Of a stretch of DNA of 64,000 bases, positions 17,281 through 24,280 are shown one piece after another; positions within the stretch are counted from its first letter, which is position 1; each line of letters opens with the position of its first letter. Both the position numbers and the translations under genes were made by a program. This stretch comes from Pullichristensenella sp002068815. Its GTDB lineage: Bacteria; Bacillota; Clostridia; Christensenellales; Aristaeellaceae. The notes beneath the pieces are model-generated. The model ran no database searches. It was not told the origin of the DNA and saw nothing but the letters and a program-made list of their open reading frames with translations. Location: contig JAXGXF010000002.1 of NCBI GenBank assembly GCA_040772885.1, forward strand, positions 186,001 through 250,000. The letters are read 5' to 3'.

Positions 17281-17775
17281 TCATTTTTCACCGGGGATGT
17301 AAGGAATGAGGCCTTTGTCAAAGGCAAGCTTCTGAATATGGAGCGGCATGTGGCGGATATCCACAATAAACCCGTCCACCTTAAGCATCCAGACTGCAGG
17401 ATTGTCCTGAATGTATTCATGCAATACCCACTCGGTATTCAAATAGGAGATGTCAAACATTCTTCTAAGCTCGGAGGCCTTGTTGCCGGCGGTGGAGGCG
17501 GAGAGGTTGAAGCCATCGGCGATATCCTGCGCCGTCATGCAGTAAGGATTGTCCTTGTCGAAGATGAAATTGTTAGCGGCGATTGCGTACACAATGCCCG
17601 CCGCCCACGTTTCTTCTCTACCCTTGATGAGCGGCGAAGGGCGCTTCCGGCACAGTTTTTCGAGCAGGCGCAGGCATAATGCCTTGTACTCGTCGTTTAA
17701 ATGATCATCGCAGAATTCTGCGATCAGCGGCGCGATCTCGCCGTACTTTTCCTGCATCGCCTTGGGAATCGCCAT
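17281..17775 (-). CDS. DUF6398-domain protein carried by the IS
   Basis: A 164-residue protein (MAIPKAMQEKYGEIAPLIAEF at the start) with the hallmarks I associate with DUF6398: FCDDHLNDEYKALCLRLLEK, CRKRPSPL, TWAAGIVYAIAANNFIFDK and MTAQDIADGFNLSASTAGNK, the last resembling a helix-turn-helix. Function is unknown. The ATG at 17775 is preceded by AAAGGTG. It is transcribed away from the transposase, and the two promoters overlap in the 72-bp gap between the genes. Being inside the TIRs and present as a remnant in copy 1, it belongs to the IS. Confidence 0.78.
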   Translation of the reverse strand: MAIPKAMQEKYGEIAPLIAEFCDDHLNDEYKALCLRLLEKLCRKRPSPLIKGREETWAAGIVYAIAANNFIFDKDNPYCMTAQDIADGFNLSASTAGNKASELRRMFDISYLNTEWVLHEYIQDNPAVWMLKVDGFIVDIRHMPLHIQKLAFDKGLIPYIPGEK

Positions 17776-17847
17776 GGAATCACACCTTTTTGTTCCATCT
17801 GGGGGCTGTATGTAGTATAATATCATTATAAGAGGAATGCAAGCGAG

Positions 17848-19587
17848 ATGAGAAGCATGCGGGAACATCCCTACATCGAGGGCCTGATTCCGGAGCAGGG
17901 AACGTATCTTCCGGAATGCCTGGACGAGATCATATCGCCGGAGAACCCTATCCGGTTCATCCGTCTGTTCGTGATGCAGCTGGACCTTGTGAGGATGGGC
18001 TTTGTGCGGTCGAAGCCCAAGGGCACCGGGCGGCCGGGCTACGATCCGGCGGCGCTGCTCATGCTGTACATTTACGGGCATCTGAACCGCATCCGTTCCT
18101 CCAGGATGCTGGAGCGGGAGTGCGCGCGGAACCTCGAATTGTGGTGGCTGCTGAACCGGCTCCGACCGGACCACAACACCATCGCGGACTTCCGAAAGGA
18201 CAACAGGAAGGCGCTAAAAGGCCTGCTGAAGGAGTTCGTCCGACTGTGCGTGGAGATGGGGCTGACGAAGGGAAGCCGCATCTGCGTGGACGGAACGCCG
18301 ATTCAGGCGGTCAACGGCCTCAAGCAGTCGACGAGCATCGAGCTGAGCGAAAAGAAACTCCAGTACGCAAGGGAGCAGCTTCGGCTGGTCGAAGAATACC
18401 TCAAGGACCTGGACGAGGCGGACAAGATCGATCAGGGGCGGCTGGACAAGGCGTTCGCGCTGGACATCGACCCGAAGCGCCTGCCCGACCCCGAAGACAT
18501 CAAGGCGCGGATCAAGAAGCACGAGGCCGCAATCCGGGAGATGCGGGAGACGGGCGAGACGCAGCTTCTGTTCACCGACCCGGACGCGCGGGTGATGCCC
18601 ACCAAGGACGGCGGAAAGCGCGCGTGCTACAACATCCAGGCGGCGGCGGACGCGGACAGCCATATGATTGTGGGCTTCGACGTGACCAACGACCGCAACG
18701 ATATGAACAAGCTCTGCTCCACGGCGAAGATCGCCATGGAGATCACGGGGAATTCGTCCGTGGAGGTTATCGCGGACAAGGGATACTCCTCCTCGAAGGA
18801 TGTCGAGGACTGCCTCCTGAACGGGATCGCGCCCCAGGTGGGCATGGTGTACGACCGGGAGGAGCGGGTGGTCAACCTGGAATATCATCCACAGGAGATC
18901 ACCGAAGAAAAACGGGCCAGCCAAAATCCCGAGGATATCCGGGACTGCCTGCACGCGGGCGTCCTCCCGAAATGCTACGAAAACACGGACATCTCGGTGG
19001 AACTCCAGTACGAGAGCGTCACCAGCTGCTTCATCCGGCACGAGGACGGGACGGTCACCTGCCCCATGGGGAAGGTCATGAACTTCCAGGGCGAGAAGAA
19101 GAACGGTACGGTCTACGGCACGAAGGGCGCCTGCCGGACCTGCCCAAACCGCTGCACGGACGGAAAGACCTTCAAGACCGTGAAGTTCGGCCCGGATACG
19201 AAATACGTACCTGTCCGGATGTACGGAAGCCCCCGTTTCCCACTCCCGCAGATCCCGGATGTCCGCCAGCCCGACCACAACCACGTGTTCGGCAACGTAC
19301 AGCGCGCACCCGCGCGGGTGATGGTGTTCATAAAAAGGAACGTTCAGAAGCTCAAGGAGCGATTCCGGGTGTCGGAGCACCCCTTCGGGACGATCAAGTT
19401 CTACGACGGCGCGCACTACTTCCTGTGCAAGGGAAAGGAAAAAGTGGCAGCCGAAACCGCGCTCATGTTCACTTCCTATGACATCCGCCGGGCCATCTCA
19501 ATCGCGGGCGGGGTGCAGAACCTCATGAGAAGGATGACGCAGGCAAAAACCCGAGCCAAAACCCAAGGGATACCCATGCGGATTTGA
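17848..19587 (+). CDS. IS1182-family transposase, copy 2
   Basis: A 579-residue transposase with the same Asp148, Asp310 and Glu510 triad as copy 1. The N-terminal 38 residues differ (MRSMREHPYIEGLIPEQGTY against MMIMREHPYIEGQIPEQGTF), then the two are nearly the same. At DNA level I count about seven differences over the last 1.6 kb but many over the first 110 bp of the gene. This is a mosaic pattern best explained by recombination or gene conversion between related IS copies. Confidence 0.93.
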   Translation: MRSMREHPYIEGLIPEQGTYLPECLDEIISPENPIRFIRLFVMQLDLVRMGFVRSKPKGTGRPGYDPAALLMLYIYGHLNRIRSSRMLERECARNLELWWLLNRLRPDHNTIADFRKDNRKALKGLLKEFVRLCVEMGLTKGSRICVDGTPIQAVNGLKQSTSIELSEKKLQYAREQLRLVEEYLKDLDEADKIDQGRLDKAFALDIDPKRLPDPEDIKARIKKHEAAIREMRETGETQLLFTDPDARVMPTKDGGKRACYNIQAAADADSHMIVGFDVTNDRNDMNKLCSTAKIAMEITGNSSVEVIADKGYSSSKDVEDCLLNGIAPQVGMVYDREERVVNLEYHPQEITEEKRASQNPEDIRDCLHAGVLPKCYENTDISVELQYESVTSCFIRHEDGTVTCPMGKVMNFQGEKKNGTVYGTKGACRTCPNRCTDGKTFKTVKFGPDTKYVPVRMYGSPRFPLPQIPDVRQPDHNHVFGNVQRAPARVMVFIKRNVQKLKERFRVSEHPFGTIKFYDGAHYFLCKGKEKVAAETALMFTSYDIRRAISIAGGVQNLMRRMTQAKTRAKTQGIPMRI

Positions 19588-19614
19588 AGGAAATGGCGAA
19601 GGGATAGTGCAGAA

Positions 19615-19648
19615 AGAGAGAGAGAGGGGGGGGGGGGGGGGGGGGGGG
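19615..19648. repeat. (AG)n tract followed by a run of 23 G
   Basis: Six AG units run into 23 consecutive G residues at 19626-19648, near the right end of IS copy 2. Copy 1 has only ACAAGAAG at the same place. It is either a slipped simple-sequence tract or an assembly/sequencing error. Confidence 0.9.
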
Positions 19649-19729
19649 AAGAAAACAGCCTGTTTCAGCGCAAAACAAGGTCGATTTCGCAGGAATACAA
19701 TAAAAATCCGTCTCTTTCGAGACGGATTG

Positions 19730-19817
19730 TGGTGCGGGAAACAGGACTTGAACCTGCATGAGCGTATTGCTCACTAGAACCTGAATCTAGCGCGTCTGCC
19801 AATTCCGCCATTCCCGC
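19730..19817 (-). tRNA. tRNA-Leu (anticodon CAG)
   Basis: An 88-nt class II tRNA including an encoded CCA. The acceptor arm is GCGGGAA with TTCCCGC, the anticodon loop TTCAGGT gives CAG, the long variable arm is AGCAATACGCTC-like, and the T loop is GTTCAAGTC. It is the last gene of a three-tRNA unit. The encoded ACCA end is directly followed by the right end of IS copy 2. Confidence 0.95.
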
Positions 19818-19820
19818 CTG

Positions 19821-19905
<85 letters not shown>

Positions 19906-19938
19906 ATGTCGCCTCGGGGTCTCGCCCGGCCAGCAAGA

Positions 19939-20014
19939 TGGAGCTGGCGATGGGACTCGAACCCGCAACCTGCTGATTACAAATCAGCTGCTCTGCCAAT
20001 TGAGCTACGCCAGC
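19939..20014 (-). tRNA. tRNA-Thr (anticodon TGT)
   Basis: A 76-nt tRNA with encoded CCA. The acceptor is GCTGGCG with CGCCAGC, the D arm AGCTCAATTGGCAGAGC, the anticodon loop TTTGTAA giving TGT, and the T loop GTTCGAGTC. First gene of the tRNA unit, 33 bp before tRNA-Tyr. Confidence 0.95.
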
Positions 20015-20058
20015 GCGTCGTCCAAATCGCGCCCGGGCATTGATCGGCAACAGAGTCT

Positions 20059-20086
20059 ATTATACACGATTCCGCGCATTTGTCAA
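20059..20086 (-). promoter_or_regulatory. Promoter of the tRNA Thr-Tyr-Leu unit
   Basis: On the minus strand TTGACA (20081-20086), 16 bases, TATAAT (20059-20064), 45 bp before tRNA-Thr. A strong stable-RNA promoter. Confidence 0.85.
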
Positions 20087-20141
20087 CACTTCGATGGAAA
20101 TCGAAAATGTAAAATACAGCGCATGATCTTCGCAGACGCCC

Positions 20142-20178
20142 AAAAGCGCGCCGCCCCGGCCGATCGGCCGGGGCGGCG
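20142..20178 (-). terminator. Terminator of the carboxyltransferase cluster
   Basis: A 13-bp perfect GC stem (CGCCGCCCCGGCC with its complement) around GATC, followed on the minus strand by CGCGCTTTT. It lies 13 bp after the stop of the OadA-like gene. Confidence 0.85.
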
Positions 20179-20191
20179 ATTTCCTCTGTCG

Positions 20192-21589
20192 TCAGACGGG
20201 CATCACGTTGTTCTTCCGGTCGAGCAGCGTGTTGTCGAGCTTCAGCTGGTGCGCCTGGCGGTACTCGAAGTACTTCAGCGCCACCTGCGGGAACAGCGCG
20301 TAGCTCAGCACGTCCTCGTCCTGGATGATGTACTGGCCGATCTCCTTGCGGTACTTCTCGAGCTCCGGGGCGATGTCGTCGGCGGGGCGGTGCGTGATGA
20401 CCTTCGCGTCGGCGATGACCTTTTTGCGGACCTCCTCGTTGACCGGGGCGGGCAGCCTTCCGTACTCGCCGCGCATCAGCGCCTGCGACTCCTTCGGGTT
20501 CATCTTGTACCGCTCGCCGCCCAGGACGTTCATGACGGCCTGCGTGCCGACGATCTGGCTCGTCGGGGTGACCAGCGGCGGATAGCCGAAGTCCTCGCGC
20601 ACGCGCGGGATCTCCGCGAGCACGTCGTAGAACCGGTCGGAGGCGTTCGCCTGCTTGAGCTGGCTGATCAGGTTCGAAAGCATTCCGCCCGGCACCTGGT
20701 AGAGCAGCGTGTTGATGTCGACGGAGAGCACCTGCGGGTCGAGGAAGCCCTGCGCCTTCAGCTTGTTCGCGACCTCGCGGAAGTGGATCGCGGCCTTGCT
20801 CATGAGCCCCAGGTCGAGGCCCGTGTCGTACTCGGTGCCCTGCAGCGTCGCGACCATCGGCTCGGTCGCGGGCTGGGCGGTGCCGTTGCCCATCGGCGAG
20901 AGCGCGGTGTCGATGATGTCTACGCCGGCCTCGATCGCCTTCAGGTACGTCATATCGCCGGTGCCGGAGGTGTTGTGCGTGTGCAGGTGGATCGGCGCCT
21001 TGACCTTCTCCTTGAGCCTTTTCACGAGGCTGTACGCCTTGTAGGGCAAGAGCAGGTTCGCCATGTCCTTGATGCAGATCGTGTCCGCGCCCATCGCCTC
21101 GAGCTCGAGCGCGAGGTTGACGAAGTAGTCCTCGGTGTGCACGGGGCTGCTCGTGTAGCTCATCGCCACCTCGCAGATGCCGCCGTACTTCTTCGTGGCC
21201 TTGATCGCGGTCTCCATGTTGCGCACGTCGTTCAGCGCGTCGAAGATGCGGATGATGTCGATGCCGTTCTTGATCGACAGGCGGACGAACTCCTCGACCA
21301 CGTCGTCCGCGTAGTGCTTGTAGCCCAAGATGTTCTGGCCGCGCAGAAGCATCTGCAGCTTCGTGTTCGGAAGCGCCTTGCGAAGCTTCCGAAGCCTCTC
21401 CCACGGGTCCTCGTTCAGGAAGCGCAGGCATGTGTCAAACGTCGCGCCGCCCCAGCACTCGAGCGAATAATAGCCGATCTTGTCGAGCGTATCGCACGCG
21501 GGCAGCATGTCCTCCACGCGCATGCGCGTCGCAGCCTGGGACTGGTGCGCGTCGCGAAGAATCGTATCGGTAATCAAAACCTTCGGCAT
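20192..21589 (-). CDS. OadA/5S-type carboxyltransferase subunit (no biotin domain)
   Basis: A 465-residue HMGL-like TIM-barrel carboxyltransferase of the OadA / transcarboxylase 5S / PycB type, which moves CO2 between oxaloacetate (or pyruvate) and biotin. The sequence shows TDTILRDAHQS at the start, the metal site HLHTHNTSG, and the active-site lysine region ICIKDMANLLLP. The usual C-terminal biotinyl domain of OadA is absent and biotin is supplied by the separate carrier upstream. The ATG at 21589 follows GGAGG. It is the last gene of the cluster, 186 bp after the carrier gene; that spacer is GC-rich, with a small CCCGCC/GGCGGG hairpin and no gene. Confidence 0.9.
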   Translation of the reverse strand: MPKVLITDTILRDAHQSQAATRMRVEDMLPACDTLDKIGYYSLECWGGATFDTCLRFLNEDPWERLRKLRKALPNTKLQMLLRGQNILGYKHYADDVVEEFVRLSIKNGIDIIRIFDALNDVRNMETAIKATKKYGGICEVAMSYTSSPVHTEDYFVNLALELEAMGADTICIKDMANLLLPYKAYSLVKRLKEKVKAPIHLHTHNTSGTGDMTYLKAIEAGVDIIDTALSPMGNGTAQPATEPMVATLQGTEYDTGLDLGLMSKAAIHFREVANKLKAQGFLDPQVLSVDINTLLYQVPGGMLSNLISQLKQANASDRFYDVLAEIPRVREDFGYPPLVTPTSQIVGTQAVMNVLGGERYKMNPKESQALMRGEYGRLPAPVNEEVRKKVIADAKVITHRPADDIAPELEKYRKEIGQYIIQDEDVLSYALFPQVALKYFEYRQAHQLKLDNTLLDRKNNVMPV

Positions 21590-21775
21590 GTTGGTTTCCT
21601 CCTTCATTTGATTGATACCCCGGAGCGGTCCCCCGGAATCAGCCGGACGGCGCGGGGAACCCCCCGCCACTCGGCGGGAAGCTGCCGGGACGGGGTTCGC
21701 GACACGCGGTTCCGGCAACTGCGGAAGCTGCGGAACGGCCGAAGCCGGACCGAAAGCGCAGTCCGCGGGGCAAGT

Positions 21776-22183
21776 CTAGTTGAGCGACAGCAGCAGGTCT
21801 CCCGAGTTGACCGTGGAGCCCTTCGCGACCACGATGGACGCGATGACGCCGTCGCGCGCGGCGACGATCTCGTTTTCGAGCTTCATCGCCTCGAGGATGA
21901 CCAGCACGTCGCCCTTCTTGACGGCCTGGCCGACGGACACCTTGACACCCAGAATCGTGCCCGGCATCGGGGCCTTGACCGGCTCTCCGCCGGCGGCGGC
22001 CGGGGCGGGCTTCGCGGCGGGGGCGGCTGCGGGCGCGGGCGCCGGGGAGGGCGCGGCGGCTACGGGCGCCGGGGCCGGGGCGGGCGCGGCGACGGGTGCG
22101 GGCGCAAATACGGGCGCGCCGCCGATTTCCTCAACTTCAACCTCATAGGCCTGGCCATTTACGGTGATAGAGAACTTGCGCAT
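21776..22183 (-). CDS. Biotin carrier subunit of the carboxyltransferase complex
   Basis: A 135-residue carrier. The N-terminal strand segment (KFSITVNGQAYEVEVEEI) is followed by a Pro/Ala linker at about residues 24-65 and a C-terminal biotinyl domain with LEAMKLENEI, Lys101 being the biotin site. The organisation matches GcdC, MmdC and transcarboxylase 1.3S. It lies between the small membrane subunit and the 5S-type subunit. It differs from AccB at 2349-2795 in both linker and biotin motif (MKLEN against MKLMN). Confidence 0.93.
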   Translation of the reverse strand: MRKFSITVNGQAYEVEVEEIGGAPVFAPAPVAAPAPAPAPVAAAPSPAPAPAAAPAAKPAPAAAGGEPVKAPMPGTILGVKVSVGQAVKKGDVLVILEAMKLENEIVAARDGVIASIVVAKGSTVNSGDLLLSLN

Positions 22184-22219
22184 GACATTTCCTCCTAAAA
22201 ATAATCTCCGTTGCGTAAA

Positions 22220-22522
22220 TCAGAAGCGATAAACCTGCTCGGCGCGCGCGGCCCTCGTCCAGCCGGAAGCGCGGCGAATCGAGCGCACGACCAGCGCCTT
22301 GCTGCCGCCGTCAAACGCGGCGATCGCGGCCGCGATGGCCGCGGCGACCGACGGGTCGATGCCCGGCTCGACTGCGGGCGCAAATGCCTCCGGAGCCGGG
22401 GCGGACTGCGCAACCGCGGCCTCGGCGGGGGCCTCTCCCGCGCTCCTGCGCCTCGCGGACGCGATCAGGGCGACGACCGCGATCAGTACGGCGAGCCCTG
22501 CGAGAATCAGAATGGTGTCCAT
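22220..22522 (-). CDS. Small membrane subunit, OadG/MmdD-like
   Basis: A 100-residue protein with one N-terminal TM segment (ILILAGLAVLIAVVALIA), a basic stop (SARRR), an Ala/Pro-rich linker, and a C-terminal amphipathic region ending in FDGGSKALVVRSIRR and a basic tail. This is the build of the gamma/delta subunits of Na+-pumping decarboxylases. The ATG at 22522 has AGGAGG six bases away and is preferred over a TTG one codon earlier. Assigned by size, topology and position; sequence conservation in this family is low. Confidence 0.75.
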   Translation of the reverse strand: MDTILILAGLAVLIAVVALIASARRRSAGEAPAEAAVAQSAPAPEAFAPAVEPGIDPSVAAAIAAAIAAFDGGSKALVVRSIRRASGWTRAARAEQVYRF

Positions 22523-22538
22523 CAAAACCCTCCTCTGC

Positions 22539-24014
22539 CTACAGCGGCATGTTGCCGTGCTTCTTGGCGGGTCTGGAATCGCGCTTGCCCGCGAGCATCT
22601 GAAGCGCCGACGCGAGCATCTGGCGCGTGGCCGCGGGCTCGATCACGTCGTCGACATAGCCGGCCTTCGCCGCGTGTACCGCGTCGGCGACGTCGTCCAT
22701 GTAGCGCCTCTCGAGCTCCGCGCGCTTGGCGTACGGGTCCTCGGCGGAGCGCATCTCATCGGCGTAGAGAAGCTGCGCGGCGATCTGCGCGGTAACGGTC
22801 GAAAAGACGCTGCCCGGCCACGCATACACGATGTCGCTCGCGGCGCGGGATGCCATCGCCGCGTAGCTCATGCCGATCGCCTGGCCGACGACGAGCGCGA
22901 CGCGCGGCGCGGTCGCCTCCGACAGCGCGAACATCAGCTGCGCGCCCGCGCGGGAGAGCTCTCCCTGCGGCGCGGAGGAGATCTTCATGCCCATCGAGTC
23001 GACGACCGAGACGATCGGGATCGAGAAGCAGTCGCAGAACGCGGCGAAGCGCGCCGCCTTCTTGCAGCCGTATACGGTCAGCCTGCCCTCGTCCTTCCCC
23101 GCCTGGTTCGCGAGGAAGCCGACGGTCGTGCCGCCGATCTTGCCGATCGCGGTGACCATCGACGGCGCGAAGTCCTCGCCGAACTCGATCACGTCGCCGA
23201 GGTCCGCGACGCCCTTGATCAGGTCGCGCACGTCGTCGAGCTTGTCGATCGCGTTGAGCGCCGGGAGCTCGCGGTTTATGTCGTCCGCGGAGAAGTCCGC
23301 GGGTTCCTCCAGATTGTTTGCCGGGAGAAGACCGATCAGCTTCCGCGCGAGCGCGATCGCCTCCTCGTCGGTCTCCGCGGTCAGCTGCGCCATGCCCGAG
23401 CGCATCGAGGCCCCGGGGCCGCCGATGTCGTCGAGGGTCAGCTGTTTTCCGGCCGTCGTCGAGACGACCTGCGGGCCGTTGACGAACAGGCTCGCGTTCT
23501 TGCTCATGACGACGAAGTCGCTCATCGAAGCGACCGCCGACGCCGTTCCCCCGCAGGGGCCGAGCACCAGCGCAATCTGCGGCACGACGCCCGAGAGCGC
23601 GCTCACGCGTCCGGCCATCATGGCGTAGGCGTTCATCGCGTCGAGGCCCTCATCGAGCCTCGCCCCGGCGGTGTCCAACAGCGCGACCAGCGGAGCGCCC
23701 GTCTTTTCGGCAAGCTCCATGACCTTGAGCACTTTCTTCGCGTGGCTCGCGCCGACCGAACCGCCCTTGACGGTGAAGTCCTGCGCGTAGACGTACACCG
23801 GCTTCTCGTCGATCAGGCCGTATCCCGTCACAACGCCCGCGTCCGCGTTGAGCACGTCGAGTTCGACAAAGCTCGCCGCGTCCAGAAGCAGCGCCACGCG
23901 CTCCCTCGCAAGGAGCTTGCCGGCCTTCTTCTGCTGCGCGCAGAGCTCCGGGTCGCCCTTGAGGATCGCCAGCTTTCGCTCGCGCACGACGGGCAGGTTG
24001 CGTTCCACTCCCAT
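22539..24014 (-). CDS. MmdA/12S-type acyl-CoA carboxyltransferase subunit
   Basis: A 491-residue crotonase-fold carboxyltransferase with two related halves. Oxyanion-hole regions are visible at LLDTAGARLDEG and GPCGGTASA in the N-half and at DSMGMK and VVGQAIGMSYAAM in the C-half. The family (MmdA, transcarboxylase 12S, PccB) moves CO2 between biotin and methylmalonyl-, propionyl- or other acyl-CoAs. The ATG at 24014 is favoured because GGAGGG lies seven bases before it, inside the first codons of the slightly longer reading. First gene of the cluster. Confidence 0.9.
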   Translation of the reverse strand: MGVERNLPVVRERKLAILKGDPELCAQQKKAGKLLARERVALLLDAASFVELDVLNADAGVVTGYGLIDEKPVYVYAQDFTVKGGSVGASHAKKVLKVMELAEKTGAPLVALLDTAGARLDEGLDAMNAYAMMAGRVSALSGVVPQIALVLGPCGGTASAVASMSDFVVMSKNASLFVNGPQVVSTTAGKQLTLDDIGGPGASMRSGMAQLTAETDEEAIALARKLIGLLPANNLEEPADFSADDINRELPALNAIDKLDDVRDLIKGVADLGDVIEFGEDFAPSMVTAIGKIGGTTVGFLANQAGKDEGRLTVYGCKKAARFAAFCDCFSIPIVSVVDSMGMKISSAPQGELSRAGAQLMFALSEATAPRVALVVGQAIGMSYAAMASRAASDIVYAWPGSVFSTVTAQIAAQLLYADEMRSAEDPYAKRAELERRYMDDVADAVHAAKAGYVDDVIEPAATRQMLASALQMLAGKRDSRPAKKHGNMPL

Positions 24015-24206
24015 TTTTCTTCCCTCCATGCCTGTATTTGGACCATTTGGATATATAAGTCAATAACCTCAACTGGACCCAACTTCTTTTTTTCTCCGTT
24101 ATTATCCTGTTTTCCTGCCGCTATTCTCGTTAATTTTGATATCCGCTGCCGCTTTCTGCCGGTTCGTCGCGCGGCGCCGTTCAATTTTCCGTCACAATGT
24201 TGTCGT

Positions 24207-24235
24207 TTGTATATTCATCCGCGCTCTGGTATAAT
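24207..24235 (+). promoter_or_regulatory. Promoter of the Cys-repeat membrane protein gene
   Basis: TTGTAT (24207-24212), 17 bases, TATAAT (24230-24235), 45 bp before the ATG at 24281. It lies in the AT-rich divergent gap 24015-24280, which otherwise shows no gene. Confidence 0.7.
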
Positions 24236-24280
24236 AGCAGTATATATGCGATAAATCGACCTCCCTGGAGGGTGATACTC

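Larger units (their letters stand above)
17228..19729 (+). mobile_element. IS1182-family insertion sequence, copy 2 (with passenger gene)
   Basis: A 2,502-bp element with left end CAGGCTGTCTCGAAA and right end CAATCCGTCTCGAAA (inverted), flanked by TGGT at 17224-17227 and 19730-19733. The left TGGT is shared with copy 1, so the two elements are head-to-tail neighbours. It carries an intact divergent DUF6398 gene and an intact transposase gene. The right TGGT is the complement of the ACCA 3' end of tRNA-Leu. A 23-G run lies near its right end. Confidence 0.85.

Noticed and set aside
17281..18174. 297-codon reading joining the DUF6398 gene to antisense transposase sequence
   Set aside because: DUF6398 similarity begins only at MAIPKAMQ (17775), which has its own ribosome site; the upstream part is the shadow of the transposase gene.
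15194..19729. Composite transposon made by the two IS copies
   Set aside because: The copies are directly adjacent with only TGGT between them, so there is no cargo segment.
20015..20058. Additional tRNA or small RNA between the tRNA unit and its promoter
   Set aside because: The 44 bases are just the processed leader; no cloverleaf can be formed.
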